Assembly: GCF_019449565.1 (NCBI RefSeq)
Contig: NZ_JAGRPM010000080.1
Location: forward strand, 1-64,000
Reading direction: 5' to 3'
Length of the DNA: 64,000 nucleotides
Source of the DNA: Rhodoblastus sp.
GTDB taxonomy: Bacteria > Pseudomonadota > Alphaproteobacteria > Rhizobiales > Beijerinckiaceae
Shown in pieces: positions 25,407 through 36,070 of this stretch. The stretch's first letter is position 1. Each line of letters opens with the position of its first letter. The position numbers were made by a program, and so were the translations under genes. Below the pieces are notes generated by a model that searched no databases, was not told the origin of the DNA, and saw nothing but the letters and a program-made list of their open reading frames with translations.

Positions 25407-28151
25407 CTATTCCTCGCCAGGACCGGCTTCGTCGCCCTCGGCCTCGCCGTCGCCATTCTCATCTTCGCTGATCCGCTCGACCGAGACGACCTTCTCGCTC
25501 TCCGCGGTGTTGAAAACGATAACGCCCTGCGTGCCGCGCCCGACAACGCGGATGCCTGCGACCGGGCAACGAATGAGCTGGCCGCCGTCGGTGACCAGCA
25601 TGATCTGGTCGCCCGTCTCGACAGGCATGGAGGCGACGAGATCGCCGTTGCGGGCGTTCACCGCCATCGCGACAATGCCTTTGCCGCCGCGACCCGTGAC
25701 GCGATATTCGAAGGACGACGTGCGCTTGCCATAACCATTGGCCGAAATGGTCAGGATGATCTGCTCGGCCAGCTCCATGAGCGCATAGGTTTCAGCATCG
25801 AGCTGCGCCGCAACCTCGCCGCCATCCTCAGTCTCCTCGACCGCCTCCGGCTCGGCGGCCTCTTCCGCCGACGCCCGGCGCATTTTCAGGAAAGCGATGC
25901 GTTCGGCGGGAGTGGCGTCGCTATGGGTCAGGATCGACAGCGCGATGACCTGATCGCCCTCGCCGAGATTGATGCCGCGCACGCCCATGGAATCGCGGCC
26001 CTTGAACACACGCACATCCGTCACCGGGAAGCGGATGCATTGGCCCTTGGCCGTTGTGAGCAGAACGTCCTGGCTCTCCTGGCAAATCTGGACATCGACA
26101 ATACCTTCGCCGGGATCGAGCTTCATGGCGATCTTGCCGGCGCGATTGACCTGGGTGAAATCCGACAGCTTGTTGCGCCGCACGGTGCCGCGCGTCGTCG
26201 AGAACATCACGTCCAGGCCTTCCCAGAGCGCTTCGTCCTCTGGCAGGGCCATGATTGACGTAATCCGCTCGCCCTGCTCCAGCGGCAACATATTGACCAG
26301 AGCCTTGCCGCGCGCCTGCGGCGCCGCCAGCGGCAGCCGCCAGACCTTTTCCTTGTAAACCTGTCCGAGCGAGGAGAAGAACAGCACCGGCGCGTGGGTC
26401 GAGGCGACGAACAGCCGCTGGACGAAATCCTCCTCGCGGGTCTGCATGCCGGAGCGGCCCTTGCCGCCGCGCCGCTGGGCGCGATAGGTCGAGAGCGGAA
26501 CGCGCTTGATATAGCCGGCGTGCGAGACGGTCACCACCATCTCCTCACGCTGGATGAGGTCCTCATCCATCATGTCGCCATCGACATCGAGGATCTGCGT
26601 GCGGCGCGGCACGGCGTGAGCCGCTTTCACCGCCAGCATTTCATCCTTCACGATGCCGAACAATCTTTCGCGCGAGCGCAGAATCTCGAGATAGTCTGCG
26701 ATTTCCACCGCCAGCTTGTTCAGGTTTTCAGCGATTTCGTCGCGACCGAGGGCCGTAAGGCGTTGCAGGCGCAGTTCGAGAATAGCGCGCGCCTGCGCTT
26801 CGGAGAGCCGGCAATTGCCGTCCTCGTCGATGGAATGGCGGGGGTCGGCGATCAACGCGACCAAGGGCGCCATGTCATGGGCCGGCCAGACGCGGCCCAT
26901 CAGGGCCTCGCGCGCCGCCGCGGCGTCGGCGGACGTGCGGATGAGGCGGATCACTTCGTCGATATTGGCGACGGCGATCGCCAGGCCGACCTGGATATGC
27001 GCGCCGTCGCGCGCCTTGTTCAGCAGGAATTTGGTGCGCCGGCTGACAACTTCCTCGCGGAAATCGATGAACGCCTTCAGGCAGTCCATCAGGGTCAGGC
27101 TTTCCGGGCGGCCGCCGTTCAGGGCGATCATATTGGCGCCGAAGGAGCTTTGCAGCGCGGTAAAACGGTAAAGCTGGTTCAGCACCACATCGGCCACGGC
27201 GTCGCGCTTGATCTCGATGACGATGCGCATGCCTTCGCGGTCGGATTCGTCGCGCAGGTCGGAAATACCCTCAAGCCGTTTGTCGCGCACCAGTTCGGCG
27301 ATCTTCTCGATCAGCGTCGCCTTGTTCACCTGATAGGGAATTTCGGTGAAGACAATCGCCTCGCGGTCCTTGCGCAAAGTCTCGATGGTCGCGACGCCAC
27401 GAATGAGGATCGAGCCCCGGCTGGTCTCATAGGCCTGCCGGATGCCGGCGCGGCCCATAATGCTGCCGCCGGTGGGGAAATCCGGCCCCGGCACGATCTC
27501 CATCAGTTCCGGCAAAGTCATGTCGGGCCGGTCGATCAGGGCGACGCAAGCGTCGATGACCTCGCCGAGATTATGCGGCGGAATATTGGTGGCCATGCCG
27601 ACCGCAATGCCGCCGGCGCCATTGACCAGAAGATTGGGGAAACGCGCGGGAAGGACGGTCGGCTCGCGCTCCTTGCCATCGTAATTGGGCTGGAAATCGA
27701 CCGTATCGGAATCGATGTCCTCGATCAGCGCCAGGGCCGACCGCGCCAGACGCGATTCCGTGTAGCGCATCGCCGCCGCGCGGTCGCCGTCCACCGAGCC
27801 GAAATTGCCCTGCCCGTCGATCAGCGGCAGGCTCATCGAGAAGGGCTGGGCCATGCGGACCAGCGCGTCATAGATCGCCTGATCGCCGTGCGGGTGATAT
27901 TTACCCATCACCTCGCCGACGATGCGCGCCGATTTCACATAGGGGCGATCGGGCAGAAAATTATTTTCCTGCGCCGAATGCAGGATGCGGCGATGCACCG
28001 GCTTGAGGCCGTCGCGGACGTCGGGCAGCGCGCGGCTCACGATCACGCTCATCGCATAAGCGAGATAGGAGCTTTTCATCTCGTCGGTGATGGAGACCGG
28101 ACGAATGTCCGAGGCAGGCGGGACCGGCGTGTCGTCGTTTTGATCGGCCAA
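25407..28151 (-). CDS. gyrA: DNA gyrase subunit A
   Basis: Breakage-reunion subunit of DNA gyrase, 914 residues. The N-terminus shows [20 protein letters not shown], and the active-site Tyr is in [10 protein letters not shown] (Tyr130). The quinolone-determining loop reads [15 protein letters not shown]: Gln91 stands where E. coli has Ser83, while Asp95 matches Asp87. The C-terminal domain carries the GyrA box QRRGGKG needed for DNA wrapping, and blades such as GYIKRVPL and [10 protein letters not shown]. An acidic insert rich in Glu/Ala (about 765-795) interrupts the C-terminal blades, and the tail is acidic ([14 protein letters not shown]). The gene is followed closely by a methyltransferase gene. 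Upstream, 240 bases separate it from ssb. Confidence 0.97.
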   Translation of the reverse strand: MADQNDDTPVPPASDIRPVSITDEMKSSYLAYAMSVIVSRALPDVRDGLKPVHRRILHSAQENNFLPDRPYVKSARIVGEVMGKYHPHGDQAIYDALVRMAQPFSMSLPLIDGQGNFGSVDGDRAAAMRYTESRLARSALALIEDIDSDTVDFQPNYDGKEREPTVLPARFPNLLVNGAGGIAVGMATNIPPHNLGEVIDACVALIDRPDMTLPELMEIVPGPDFPTGGSIMGRAGIRQAYETSRGSILIRGVATIETLRKDREAIVFTEIPYQVNKATLIEKIAELVRDKRLEGISDLRDESDREGMRIVIEIKRDAVADVVLNQLYRFTALQSSFGANMIALNGGRPESLTLMDCLKAFIDFREEVVSRRTKFLLNKARDGAHIQVGLAIAVANIDEVIRLIRTSADAAAAREALMGRVWPAHDMAPLVALIADPRHSIDEDGNCRLSEAQARAILELRLQRLTALGRDEIAENLNKLAVEIADYLEILRSRERLFGIVKDEMLAVKAAHAVPRRTQILDVDGDMMDEDLIQREEMVVTVSHAGYIKRVPLSTYRAQRRGGKGRSGMQTREEDFVQRLFVASTHAPVLFFSSLGQVYKEKVWRLPLAAPQARGKALVNMLPLEQGERITSIMALPEDEALWEGLDVMFSTTRGTVRRNKLSDFTQVNRAGKIAMKLDPGEGIVDVQICQESQDVLLTTAKGQCIRFPVTDVRVFKGRDSMGVRGINLGEGDQVIALSILTHSDATPAERIAFLKMRRASAEEAAEPEAVEETEDGGEVAAQLDAETYALMELAEQIILTISANGYGKRTSSFEYRVTGRGGKGIVAMAVNARNGDLVASMPVETGDQIMLVTDGGQLIRCPVAGIRVVGRGTQGVIVFNTAESEKVVSVERISEDENGDGEAEGDEAGPGEE

Positions 28152-28391
28152 AATGCGCTCGCGTGTTGATGAAAAAAGAGCCAGCTCTTTCTAGGCGATT
28201 CTTACCGTGAACGCCAGTTTCGCGGGCTGCGGCGAGCGCAGAGTTTATTTCGTTAAAACAACAAGTTGTGCCGTGTTATGCTGATGCGGCGATGAACGGC
28301 GAAATAAAATCGTCATGCGGGGCCGCCGAACGCGACGGCGGCCTGGCGCGCAGTTTCGCAACCGTGGTCTATGCAGGCGCGGCGAAGCCAC

Positions 28392-28901
28392 TCAGAACGG
28401 AATATCGTCGTCGATGGAATCCGACGCGCGACCGCCCATGCCGCCGCTTTTGCCGCCTCCCCCGGACGCGGGAGCGCGCTCCATCGGCGATTGGCGGCCA
28501 AAGCCGCCGGAGGATGCGCCGCCATAGGCGGATTCGTCGCCGCCGCGGCTCCGGCTGTCGAGAAGGGTCAGCTCGCCGCGAAACCGCTGCAACACGACTT
28601 CCGTGGTCTTGCGCTGGTTGCCTTCCTTGTCGGTGAATTCGCGGGTCTGCAACTGGCCCTCGAGATAAACCTTCGCGCCCTTCTTGCAATATTGTTCAGC
28701 GATCTTGCCGAGATTTTCGTTGAAAATCACGACATTATGCCATTCGGTGCGATCCTTGCGCTCGCCGGTGGCCTTGTCGCGCCAGGATTCAGTTGTCGCC
28801 AGCGAGAAGGTCACGACAGGGTCGCCCGATCCCATCCGCCGCACTTCCGGATCGCGGCCCAGATTGCCGACCAAAATCACCTTGTTGACGCTGCCCGACA
28901 T
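28392..28901 (-). CDS. ssb: Single-stranded DNA-binding protein
   Basis: Tetrameric OB-fold protein that coats single-stranded DNA. The start is the ATG at 28901 with GGGAG upstream, giving 169 residues beginning MSGSVNKVILVGNLGRDPEV; a longer in-frame reading to 29024 runs through the LexA box and promoter and is rejected. TEWHNVVIFNENLGKIAEQY and KVYLEGQLQTREF are the usual OB-fold strands. A Gly/Ser-rich tail ends in the conserved acidic tip DDDIPF that recruits repair proteins. It is divergent from uvrA with a LexA box between, so it should be induced by DNA damage. Confidence 0.96.
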   Translation of the reverse strand: MSGSVNKVILVGNLGRDPEVRRMGSGDPVVTFSLATTESWRDKATGERKDRTEWHNVVIFNENLGKIAEQYCKKGAKVYLEGQLQTREFTDKEGNQRKTTEVVLQRFRGELTLLDSRSRGGDESAYGGASSGGFGRQSPMERAPASGGGGKSGGMGGRASDSIDDDIPF

Positions 28902-28988
28902 CTGTCTCGCTCCCGTATTGGCCGGGCATGTTATACGCCCGGACACTTTCATGCGCCCGCCAAAATCTCTTTTCCACAGCGCCCTTAT

Positions 28989-29003
28989 GTTCCGTTTATG
29001 TTC
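28989..29003. promoter_or_regulatory. LexA (SOS) box between ssb and uvrA
   Basis: GTTC-CGTTTAT-GTTC, an exact match to the alphaproteobacterial LexA operator (GTTC, seven bases, GTTC). It lies 88 bases upstream of the ssb start and 108 upstream of the uvrA start, so one box can control both genes, as in several Rhizobiales. Confidence 0.85.
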
Positions 29004-29110
29004 TAGCGCGCTGGCGCGAATCATGCAACCCTACCCCGGTGAATTTTGACGAAAAGGCGTTACATAGGGCGTGAAGCGTCGGCGTCGGAGCGGCGCGCCT
29101 GTGGAAAGCA

Positions 29111-32100
29111 ATGATGGATTCAAGCCCCGCGAAGCCCAAAAAGCCCCGGAAAGCCGCCTCGGCGGCGAAGGCGTCGATTCAGGCGGAAGCCACGCCTCCC
29201 AAGGCAGCCACGGCTTCCAAGACAGCCACGCCTTCGAAGACAGCCACGCCTTCGAAGACAGCCGCGCCCTCCAGAGTTGCGGCGCTATCGAGATCCGCCA
29301 TAGAGGAAGGCGCCTACCGCATCGGCGAGGGCCGCGTCATCGCGTTGCGCGGCGCGCGCGAGCACAATCTCAAGAATGTCGATCTGACGATCCCGCGCGA
29401 CAAGCTGGTAGTTTTCACCGGCCTCTCCGGCTCTGGCAAATCGTCGCTGGCCTTCGACACGATCTATGCCGAGGGCCAGAGGCGCTATGTCGAAAGCCTT
29501 TCGGCCTACGCCCGGCAATTTCTGGAAATGATGCAGAAGCCGGATGTGGACCATATTGAGGGTCTCTCACCCGCCATTTCCATCGAGCAGAAAACCACCT
29601 CGAAAAATCCGCGCTCGACCGTCGGCACGGTCACGGAAATTCACGACTACATGCGCCTGCTATGGGCGCGCGTCGGCATCCCCTATTCGCCCGCCACTGG
29701 ATTGCCCATTGAAAGTCAGACCGTGAGCCAGATGGTGGACCGCGTGCTTGCCTTGCCGGAACGCGTGCGGCTTTATCTGCTGGCGCCGGTCGCGCGCGGC
29801 CGCAAGGGCGAATATCGCAAGGAAATCGCCGATTACATGAAGCGCGGTTTCCAGCGCCTCAAGATCGACGGCCAGTTTTATGACATCGCCGACGCGCCCA
29901 CGCTCGACAAGAAGTTCAAGCATGACATTGACGTGGTGGTGGACCGCATCGTTGTGCGGCCCGACATCTCCGCGCGCCTCGCCGAAAGCTTCGAGACCGC
30001 GCTTGATCTCGCCGACGGTATCGCTGTGGTGGACTTCGCGGAGACCTCCGAAGGAAAGGAGCCGGAACGCATTATCTTTTCGTCGAAATTCTGCTGCCCC
30101 GTGTCCGGCTTTTCGATCCCGGAGATCGAGCCTCGCCTGTTCTCCTTCAATAATCCCTTCGGCGCCTGCCCGAAATGCGGCGGCATCGGCTCGCAGCAGA
30201 AGGTCGATCCGGACCTGATCGTCCCCAATCCGGAGACGACCCTGCGCAAAGGGGCGATCGCGCCCTGGGCCAAATCGCCCTCGCCCTATTACGCCCAGAC
30301 GCTCGAAGCCCTCGGCAAGGCGTTCAAGTTCCGCCTGTCGGACCGTTGGTCGGACCTTTCGCAAGTGGCGAAAGACATTATTCTTTACGGCTCCGGTGAT
30401 CAGCAGCTCATATTCGCCTATGCCGACGGCGTCCGCTCCTATGAGGTGAAAAAGCCGTTCGAGGGCGTCATCCGCAATCTGGAGCGGCGCTATATCGAGA
30501 CGGAGAGCGAGTGGTCGCGCGAAGAAATCTCGCGCTTCATGGCGGCCAGCCCCTGCCCCGCCTGCAACGCCTATCGCCTCAAGCCGGAGGCCCTCGCGGT
30601 CAAGATCGACCACAAGCATATTGGCGAAATTTCCGAGCTGGCGGTGCGCGACGCGGCGGATTGGTTCACGGCCCTGCCCCGCAAGCTCGACGCAAAGCGG
30701 CTGGAAATCGCCTCCCGCATCCTGCGTGAGATCGACGAGCGGCTGAAGTTTCTCATCGACGTCGGTCTGGATTATCTGACGCTTTCGCGCGGCTCCGGCA
30801 CGCTTTCAGGCGGCGAAAGCCAGCGCATCCGCCTCGCATCGCAGATTGGCTCCGGTCTTACCGGCGTGCTTTACGTTCTCGACGAGCCATCCATCGGCCT
30901 GCACCAGCGCGACAACGCCCGATTGCTGGAAACCTTGCGTAGGCTGCGCGACCTCGGCAATTCGGTCATCGTCGTGGAGCATGACGAGGACGCCATCCTC
31001 ACCGCAGATTATGTCGTCGATGTCGGCCCCGGCGCCGGCGTCCATGGCGGCGAGATCGTGGCGCAGGGAACCCCGGCTGACATTCTCGCCGACAAGAATT
31101 CCCTCACCGGCGCCTATCTCACCGGCCGGATGCAGGTGGCGACGCCGAAAAAGCGTCGCAAGCCCGAGGCAGGCCGAAAATTGCGCCTGGTCGGAGCGCG
31201 CGGCAATAATCTGCAGAATGTCACGGCGGAAATTCCGCTCGGTCTGTTCACCTGTATCACGGGCGTTTCCGGCGGCGGTAAATCGACCCTAATCGTCGAT
31301 ACGCTTTACAAAGCGGTGGCGCGGCGGCTCAACGGCGCGCTCGAACATGCCGCCCCGTTCGATACTCTTGACGGGCTGGAGCTGATCGACAAGGTCATCG
31401 ACATCGACCAGTCGCCGATCGGTCGCACGCCGCGTTCCAATCCCGCCACCTATATCGGCGCCTTCACGCCGATCCGCGACTGGTTCGCCGGCCTGCCTGA
31501 GGCCAAAGCGCGCGGCTATGGCCCGGGACGCTTCTCCTTCAACGTCAAGGGAGGCCGCTGCGAGGCCTGCCAGGGCGACGGCGTCATCAAGATCGAAATG
31601 CACTTCCTGCCCGACGTTTACGTCACTTGCGACGTCTGCAAGGGCAAGCGTTACGACCGCGAGACGCTTGAAGTGCGCTATCGCGACCGGAGCATCGCCG
31701 ACGTGCTCGACATGACGGTGGAAGAGGCCGCCGATTTGTTCAAGGCCGTGCCTTCGATCCGCGACAAGATGCAGACCCTTGCGCGCGTCGGCCTCGGCTA
31801 TGTCAAGGTCGGGCAACAGGCCACAACGCTTTCGGGCGGTGAAGCCCAGCGCGTAAAACTTTCCAAGGAATTATCGCGCCGCTCGACCGGGCGGACGCTT
31901 TATATTCTCGACGAGCCGACTACCGGGCTTCATTTCCATGACGTCAAGAAGCTGCTTGAGGTGCTGCATGAACTGGTGGACCAGGGCAACAGCGTCGTGG
32001 TGATCGAGCATAATCTCGAAGTGGTCAAAACAGCGGATTGGGTCATCGACATGGGGCCGGAGGGCGGCGACGGCGGCGGGCGCATCGTGGCGCAAGGCCC

Positions 32101-32197
32101 GCCGGAGGCCATCTTGCGCGAGCCCGCCTCGCATACCGGGAAATATCTCAAGGACGTGCTGGAGCGACGCCCCAGCGGCGCCCAGGCCGCCGAGTGA
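29111..32197 (+). CDS. uvrA: UvrABC system protein A
   Basis: Damage-recognition ATPase of nucleotide excision repair, 1028 residues. Both ABC-type ATPase halves are present: Walker [21 protein letters not shown] and [11 protein letters not shown], signature [12 protein letters not shown] and [11 protein letters not shown], Walker [12 protein letters not shown] and [11 protein letters not shown]. Zinc-finger cysteines stand in [25 protein letters not shown] and CDVCKGKRY. UvrB-contact region [16 protein letters not shown] is intact. The first 60 residues are an added low-complexity Lys/Ala/Thr/Ser/Pro tail encoded by an imperfect 18-base repeat; most UvrA proteins start close to GAREHNLKN. 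The protein may really begin at a later codon, but no better start was found. Controlled by the LexA box upstream. Confidence 0.96.
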   Translation: MMDSSPAKPKKPRKAASAAKASIQAEATPPKAATASKTATPSKTATPSKTAAPSRVAALSRSAIEEGAYRIGEGRVIALRGAREHNLKNVDLTIPRDKLVVFTGLSGSGKSSLAFDTIYAEGQRRYVESLSAYARQFLEMMQKPDVDHIEGLSPAISIEQKTTSKNPRSTVGTVTEIHDYMRLLWARVGIPYSPATGLPIESQTVSQMVDRVLALPERVRLYLLAPVARGRKGEYRKEIADYMKRGFQRLKIDGQFYDIADAPTLDKKFKHDIDVVVDRIVVRPDISARLAESFETALDLADGIAVVDFAETSEGKEPERIIFSSKFCCPVSGFSIPEIEPRLFSFNNPFGACPKCGGIGSQQKVDPDLIVPNPETTLRKGAIAPWAKSPSPYYAQTLEALGKAFKFRLSDRWSDLSQVAKDIILYGSGDQQLIFAYADGVRSYEVKKPFEGVIRNLERRYIETESEWSREEISRFMAASPCPACNAYRLKPEALAVKIDHKHIGEISELAVRDAADWFTALPRKLDAKRLEIASRILREIDERLKFLIDVGLDYLTLSRGSGTLSGGESQRIRLASQIGSGLTGVLYVLDEPSIGLHQRDNARLLETLRRLRDLGNSVIVVEHDEDAILTADYVVDVGPGAGVHGGEIVAQGTPADILADKNSLTGAYLTGRMQVATPKKRRKPEAGRKLRLVGARGNNLQNVTAEIPLGLFTCITGVSGGGKSTLIVDTLYKAVARRLNGALEHAAPFDTLDGLELIDKVIDIDQSPIGRTPRSNPATYIGAFTPIRDWFAGLPEAKARGYGPGRFSFNVKGGRCEACQGDGVIKIEMHFLPDVYVTCDVCKGKRYDRETLEVRYRDRSIADVLDMTVEEAADLFKAVPSIRDKMQTLARVGLGYVKVGQQATTLSGGEAQRVKLSKELSRRSTGRTLYILDEPTTGLHFHDVKKLLEVLHELVDQGNSVVVIEHNLEVVKTADWVIDMGPEGGDGGGRIVAQGPPEAILREPASHTGKYLKDVLERRPSGAQAAE
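29195..29266 (+). repeat. Four imperfect 18-base tandem repeats at the 5' end of uvrA
   Basis: Units begin at 29195, 29213, 29231 and 29249; the third and fourth differ by one base (CCTTCGAAGACAGCCACG against a G in place of the second-last A). Each encodes a hexapeptide like PSKTAT. The repeat keeps the frame, so copy number could vary without breaking uvrA. Confidence 0.8.
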
Positions 32198-32562
32198 AAA
32201 CTAAGCAGAGTGAGAACTTACATGGCGCGACGTCGCTCGTCCCCAGCCCAGGTCATAAGCGAAAGGTTGGGGCGGCAATTTTGCGCTTATGCGCCATGCG
32301 TTATGGGCGAAGGAAAAATGAACAGCCGATGAGCGAAGCTATGCAAAAACGAAATGCTGCTTTGCAAAATAATTGGTTCACTTATGCCGCATCTGCGCAG
32401 AGACTGGCCTTCTAGACGGACGGCAAATGTCCCCTCCGCTTCGTCTGGACAGACTTCTGAACGGGCGCGGACTACCCCCTGTTCAAAATGGCGCCCGCCG
32501 GTTCCTCCCCCCGGCGGGCGCTTTTTTCTTTTGCAATCCTGGAATTCTTCTGAATCCATCCG
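32198..32562. other. Intergenic region after uvrA, with a possible small ORF
   Basis: No ordinary gene is present. An ATG at 32329 opens a 28-residue frame (MSEAMQKRNAALQNNWFTYA, then eight more) ending at 32415, 76 bases before a strong terminator. Its ribosome site is doubtful: GAAGGA at 32309-32314 is nearer to an ATG at 32318 that stops after four codons. A small protein or an untranslated RNA ending at the terminator is possible. Confidence 0.3.
32491..32527 (+). terminator. Strong rho-independent terminator
   Basis: An 11-bp GC-only stem GCGCCCGCCGG / CCGGCGGGCGC with a nine-base loop, then TTTTTT (32522-32527). It is 294 bases after the uvrA stop and is also close to the end of the convergent gene at 32563. 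Confidence 0.85.
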
Positions 32563-32952
32563 TCACTGGACGGCGATCAGAACCGCGCCGACGAGGCGTC
32601 GCTCGCCCAGCAGAATATTATAGGTCTGGCATGCCGCGCTGGTGCTCATCGGGTCGCAAGCTATGCCGAAATCGCGCAGCTTCTGCCGCAAGGCGGGCGG
32701 GACCAGTTGCAGCGATGCGCCACAGCCGAACAGCATCAATTCGACCGAGCCGCGCGGCAGCGCAAACAAGGGCGCCAGCGACGCCTCGTCGATTTCTGAA
32801 AAGCTCGTTGCGGCCAAGGCGCGGATTCCATCCGGCAGCGCAAGCAGCGAGCCGCGATGCGACATCCCGCCGAACTGAAATCCCCCGGCCCCGATGCTGT
32901 CGATCGGAAAGCGGCCCGGCAGGAAGCCGTCATATTTGCGCCCTATCGCCAA
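32563..32952 (-). CDS. Mth938-like (DUF498 / NDUFAF3-type) protein
   Basis: A 129-residue protein of the family that includes archaeal Mth938 and mitochondrial NDUFAF3. Key stretches are IDSIGAGGFQFGGMSHRGSLLALPDG, split here as GGFQFGGMSHRGSL, then VELMLFGCGASLQLVPP and the C-terminal CDPMSTSAACQTYNILLGE. In Alphaproteobacteria this gene regularly follows secF, as here; its bacterial role is not established. The start is taken as a TTG at 32952, two bases from the secF stop. A longer in-frame reading to 33030 only shadows secF. Confidence 0.8.
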   Translation of the reverse strand: MAIGRKYDGFLPGRFPIDSIGAGGFQFGGMSHRGSLLALPDGIRALAATSFSEIDEASLAPLFALPRGSVELMLFGCGASLQLVPPALRQKLRDFGIACDPMSTSAACQTYNILLGERRLVGAVLIAVQ

Positions 32953-32953
32953 A

Positions 32954-33919
32954 TCAGGCGCTCGACAGCGGCCGGGCGCCGGTCTTGGCGCCGACTCCGG
33001 CGACTTCTTCGCTCGCCGAACGCGATTCATTGCGCAGGCCCAGATAGATCAGGGTCGGCGAGCAGATGAAGATCGAGGAATAGGTGGCGACGAAAATGCC
33101 CCACATCATCGCCAGCGAGAAAGAGCGGATCACCTGTCCGCCGAAGACAACCAGCGACAGCAGCGCCAGGAACACGGTCGTCGCCGTCATCAAGGTGCGC
33201 GGCAGCACGGCGTTGATCGAGAGATCGATCAGCTGGTCCGTTGGCATCTTCTTGTATTTCCGCATGTTCTCGCGGATGCGGTCGAGCACGACGACGGTTT
33301 CGTTCAGCGAATAGCCGACGATGGTCAGGATGGCGGCAATGGAGGTGGTGTTGAACTCGAGCTGCGTGATGGAGAAGAAGCCGACCGTCAGCAGCAGATC
33401 ATGCATGGTCGCGATGATGGCCGCGATGGCGAACTGCCATTCGAAGCGGAACCAGAGATAGGCCAGCACCGCGAAGATCGACAGCACCACGCCGAGCGTG
33501 CCCTGCTGCACCAGTTCGCCCGACACGCGCGGGCCGACGACCTCGATGCGGCGGAATTCATAGGAATCGCCGAGCGCAGTCTTGACCTTCTCGACCGCGA
33601 CCTGCTGCGCCGCGTCGCCGCCCGGCTGCATGCCGAAGCGGATCGAGGCGTCGGCCGGGGTGCCGAACCCCTGCACTTCGAGATCGCCGAGGCCAAGATG
33701 GTCCGACAGGTCGCGGATATAGGACAGATCCGCCGTTCCAGACCGAGCCTGCACCTCCAGCAAGGTGCCGCCGGAAAAGTCGATGCCGAAATTCATGCCC
33801 ACGACGAGGAATAGCACGACCGAAATGATCGAGAGCACCGCCGAAAAGGGATAGGACACGCGCCGGAAGCGCATGAACGGGAATTTGGTGTTTTCAGGCG
33901 CGAGGCGCAGAAGCTTCAT
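32954..33919 (-). CDS. secF: Protein translocase subunit SecF
   Basis: Inner-membrane partner of SecD that uses the proton-motive force to help late translocation steps. The 321 residues carry six membrane spans, with the periplasmic P1 region between the first two. Signatures: VGMNFGIDFSGGTLLEV, VVGPRVSGELVQQG, GYSLNETVVVLDRIREN and LPRTLMTATTVFLALL. It starts 12 bases after the secD stop in the yajC-secD-secF order, and the Mth938-like gene follows at once. Confidence 0.96.
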   Translation of the reverse strand: MKLLRLAPENTKFPFMRFRRVSYPFSAVLSIISVVLFLVVGMNFGIDFSGGTLLEVQARSGTADLSYIRDLSDHLGLGDLEVQGFGTPADASIRFGMQPGGDAAQQVAVEKVKTALGDSYEFRRIEVVGPRVSGELVQQGTLGVVLSIFAVLAYLWFRFEWQFAIAAIIATMHDLLLTVGFFSITQLEFNTTSIAAILTIVGYSLNETVVVLDRIRENMRKYKKMPTDQLIDLSINAVLPRTLMTATTVFLALLSLVVFGGQVIRSFSLAMMWGIFVATYSSIFICSPTLIYLGLRNESRSASEEVAGVGAKTGARPLSSA

Positions 33920-33931
33920 TGAAAGTCCCGC

Positions 33932-35512
33932 TTAAATCGGCAGCTTGGTCGGGCGCGCATAACGATACCACAGGGCGATCATCATTCGCGTCATGGTCAC
34001 GGCGGTGACGATGGTGGTGAGAATGCCGAGCGCGAGCGAGACCGCGAAGCCGCGAACCGGGCCGGAGCCCAGGAAATAGAGGATCGCCGCGACCACGAAC
34101 ATGGTGACGTTGGAATCCACGATGGTGGCGAAGGCGCGGTTGAAGCCGGCGTCAAGCGCCGAAATCAGCGAGCGGCCCGCATGGGATTCCTCACGGATGC
34201 GCTCATAGATCAGCACGTTGGAATCGACCGCCATGCCGATGGTCAGCACGATGCCGGCGATGCCCGGCAGGGTCAGCGTCGCGCGCAAAAGCACGAGGGC
34301 TGCAAAGATCATGGAGATATGGATCAGCAGCGCGACATTGGCGAAGATGCCAAATACGCCATAGGTGACCAGCATATAGGCGACCACCAGTCCCGCCGCC
34401 CAATAGGCGGCGCGCTTGCCGGCGTCGATGGAATCCTGACCAAGGCCCGGGCCGACGCTGCGCTCCTCGACGATATTCAACTTGGCGGGCAGCGCGCCCG
34501 CGCGCAGCAGAATGGCGAGATTATTGGCCTGCTCCACACTGAAACGACCGGAAATCTGGCCGGAGCCGCCGGTGATCGGCCCCAGGATGCGCGGCGCGGA
34601 AATGACCTTGTTGTCCAGCACGATCGCGAAGGGACGGCCGACATTGGCCGAGGTGACCTGGCCGAATTTCTGGCCGCCGCGAATATTGAAGCGGAAATTG
34701 ACCACGGGCTCGCCCGTGCGCGAATCAAAGCCAGGCTGGGCGTCGGTGAGATCTTCGCCCTGCACCATCACCTGCTTTTCGACCGCCAATTTGCCGGGCT
34801 GATCGGCCTGATCCAGCATGTCCACGTCGCCGGGATTGGCGCCCGGCTCGCCGACGAGACGGAATTCCAGCTTGGCGGTGGTGCCGACAATGTCTTTCAG
34901 GCGGTTGGTGTCCTGCAGGCCGGGCACCTCGACGAGGATGCGGTCGGAACCCTGGCGCTGGATGTTCGGCTCGGTCGTGCCGAGGCCGTTGACGCGGCGG
35001 TTGAGGACTTCAATCGTCTGCTCGACCGCGCGCTTGACCTTGGAATCAATCGCCCCATCGGTGAGCGTGAGCTTGAGCAACCCGTCTCCCGCGTCGGAAA
35101 TATCGAGGCCCGAACCGCCGGGACCCGCCGCGACCTGCACCAGACCGTAAAGCTTGGGCATGATTCGCGCGCGATCCGCCGCGTCGGGAATGCGGACCTG
35201 AACGCCGCGCGGATTGACGCCGATGCCGCCCGCGATGGCGATCTTTTCGTCGCGCAGCAGGCGGCGCAGGTCGTCACGCAAATTGCCGGTCATGGATCGG
35301 ATGACGTCGCCGCGATCCACCTCATAGAGGAGATGCGCGCCGCCTTGAAGGTCGAGGCCGAGCACGATGGAGTTCGGCGGTAGCCAGGACGGCAGAACGG
35401 CCGCGAGCCGCGCGCGATTATCCGGCCCGATCATGCTGGGAAGGCAGATCAGTATGGCGATGAGGGTCGCGGCGACCGTGAGGGCGACCTTCCAGGGGGC
35501 AAAGCGCATCAT
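33932..35512 (-). CDS. secD: Protein translocase subunit SecD
   Basis: SecD of 526 residues with one N-terminal span, the large periplasmic domain (P1 head and base) and five C-terminal spans. Signatures: LGLDLQGGAHLLYEVD, VEVLNRRVNGLGTTEP-like IEVLNRRVNGLGTTEPNIQ, GRFSVEQANNLAILLRAG, and in the RND-like membrane part GIVLTIGMAVDSNVLIYERI. Two adjacent ATG codons (35512 and 35509) are possible starts. It lies 34 bases downstream of yajC. Confidence 0.97.
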   Translation of the reverse strand: MMRFAPWKVALTVAATLIAILICLPSMIGPDNRARLAAVLPSWLPPNSIVLGLDLQGGAHLLYEVDRGDVIRSMTGNLRDDLRRLLRDEKIAIAGGIGVNPRGVQVRIPDAADRARIMPKLYGLVQVAAGPGGSGLDISDAGDGLLKLTLTDGAIDSKVKRAVEQTIEVLNRRVNGLGTTEPNIQRQGSDRILVEVPGLQDTNRLKDIVGTTAKLEFRLVGEPGANPGDVDMLDQADQPGKLAVEKQVMVQGEDLTDAQPGFDSRTGEPVVNFRFNIRGGQKFGQVTSANVGRPFAIVLDNKVISAPRILGPITGGSGQISGRFSVEQANNLAILLRAGALPAKLNIVEERSVGPGLGQDSIDAGKRAAYWAAGLVVAYMLVTYGVFGIFANVALLIHISMIFAALVLLRATLTLPGIAGIVLTIGMAVDSNVLIYERIREESHAGRSLISALDAGFNRAFATIVDSNVTMFVVAAILYFLGSGPVRGFAVSLALGILTTIVTAVTMTRMMIALWYRYARPTKLPI

Positions 35513-35546
35513 TGCGGGCGGCTAGTCCGTTCTTTTTCTTCCGCCC

Positions 35547-35888
35547 TCAGGCGTTGTCCTTCACCGGCTCGCCCTTGGCGCGCACGTCGGCTATGGCCAC
35601 GCGACTCTGGCGCACGCGGACGTTCGGAGCGATTTCTATCTCGATTTCGCTATCGTCGATGGTCTTGGTGACCTTGCCGATCAACCCGCCATTGGTGACG
35701 ACGGTGTCGCCGCGGCGGATGTTCGTGATCATGTCCTGCTGCGCCTTGGCGCGCTGCTGCTGGGGCCGCAGGATCAGGAAATACATGATGATCAGAATGA
35801 TGCCGAACGGCGCCAGCTGCATCAGGATGTCGGCTCCGCCAGACGCGCCCGCCGCCGTCTGCGCGAAAGCCGGGGTGATGAAGTTCAT
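35547..35888 (-). CDS. yajC: YajC, SecDF-associated membrane protein
   Basis: Small single-span protein of the Sec accessory complex. The start is the ATG at 35888 (113 residues, MNFITPAFAQTAAG), the form usual in Rhizobiales with an export-like N-terminus. The membrane segment LAPFGIILIIMYFLILRPQQ and the following RRGDTVVTNGGLIGKVTKTI are diagnostic. In-frame sequence upstream to 36212 is Arg/Ala-rich, overlaps the divergent ATPase gene and is not counted. First gene of yajC-secD-secF. Confidence 0.95.
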   Translation of the reverse strand: MNFITPAFAQTAAGASGGADILMQLAPFGIILIIMYFLILRPQQQRAKAQQDMITNIRRGDTVVTNGGLIGKVTKTIDDSEIEIEIAPNVRVRQSRVAIADVRAKGEPVKDNA

Positions 35889-36070
35889 GTCACGTTTCCG
35901 CTTTTGGGCGCGCTGCGGCGCCGGGTGCCTGCGGCGCTTCGGGCGCCAGGATGAAAATCGCGCCGGACTATAGCGGCTGCAAAGCTGAAAGCAATCGCCA
36001 GCGGCGGGGAAAGCCTTGAGTCTTTCGCGGAGCGGCCCTAAACCGGCCCTTTCCGACCGGACGGACGCCG

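Noticed and set aside
26394..28169. Very long open frame (591 codons) antisense to gyrA
   Set aside because: Composition is that of a GC-rich shadow frame; gyrA on the other strand is certain.
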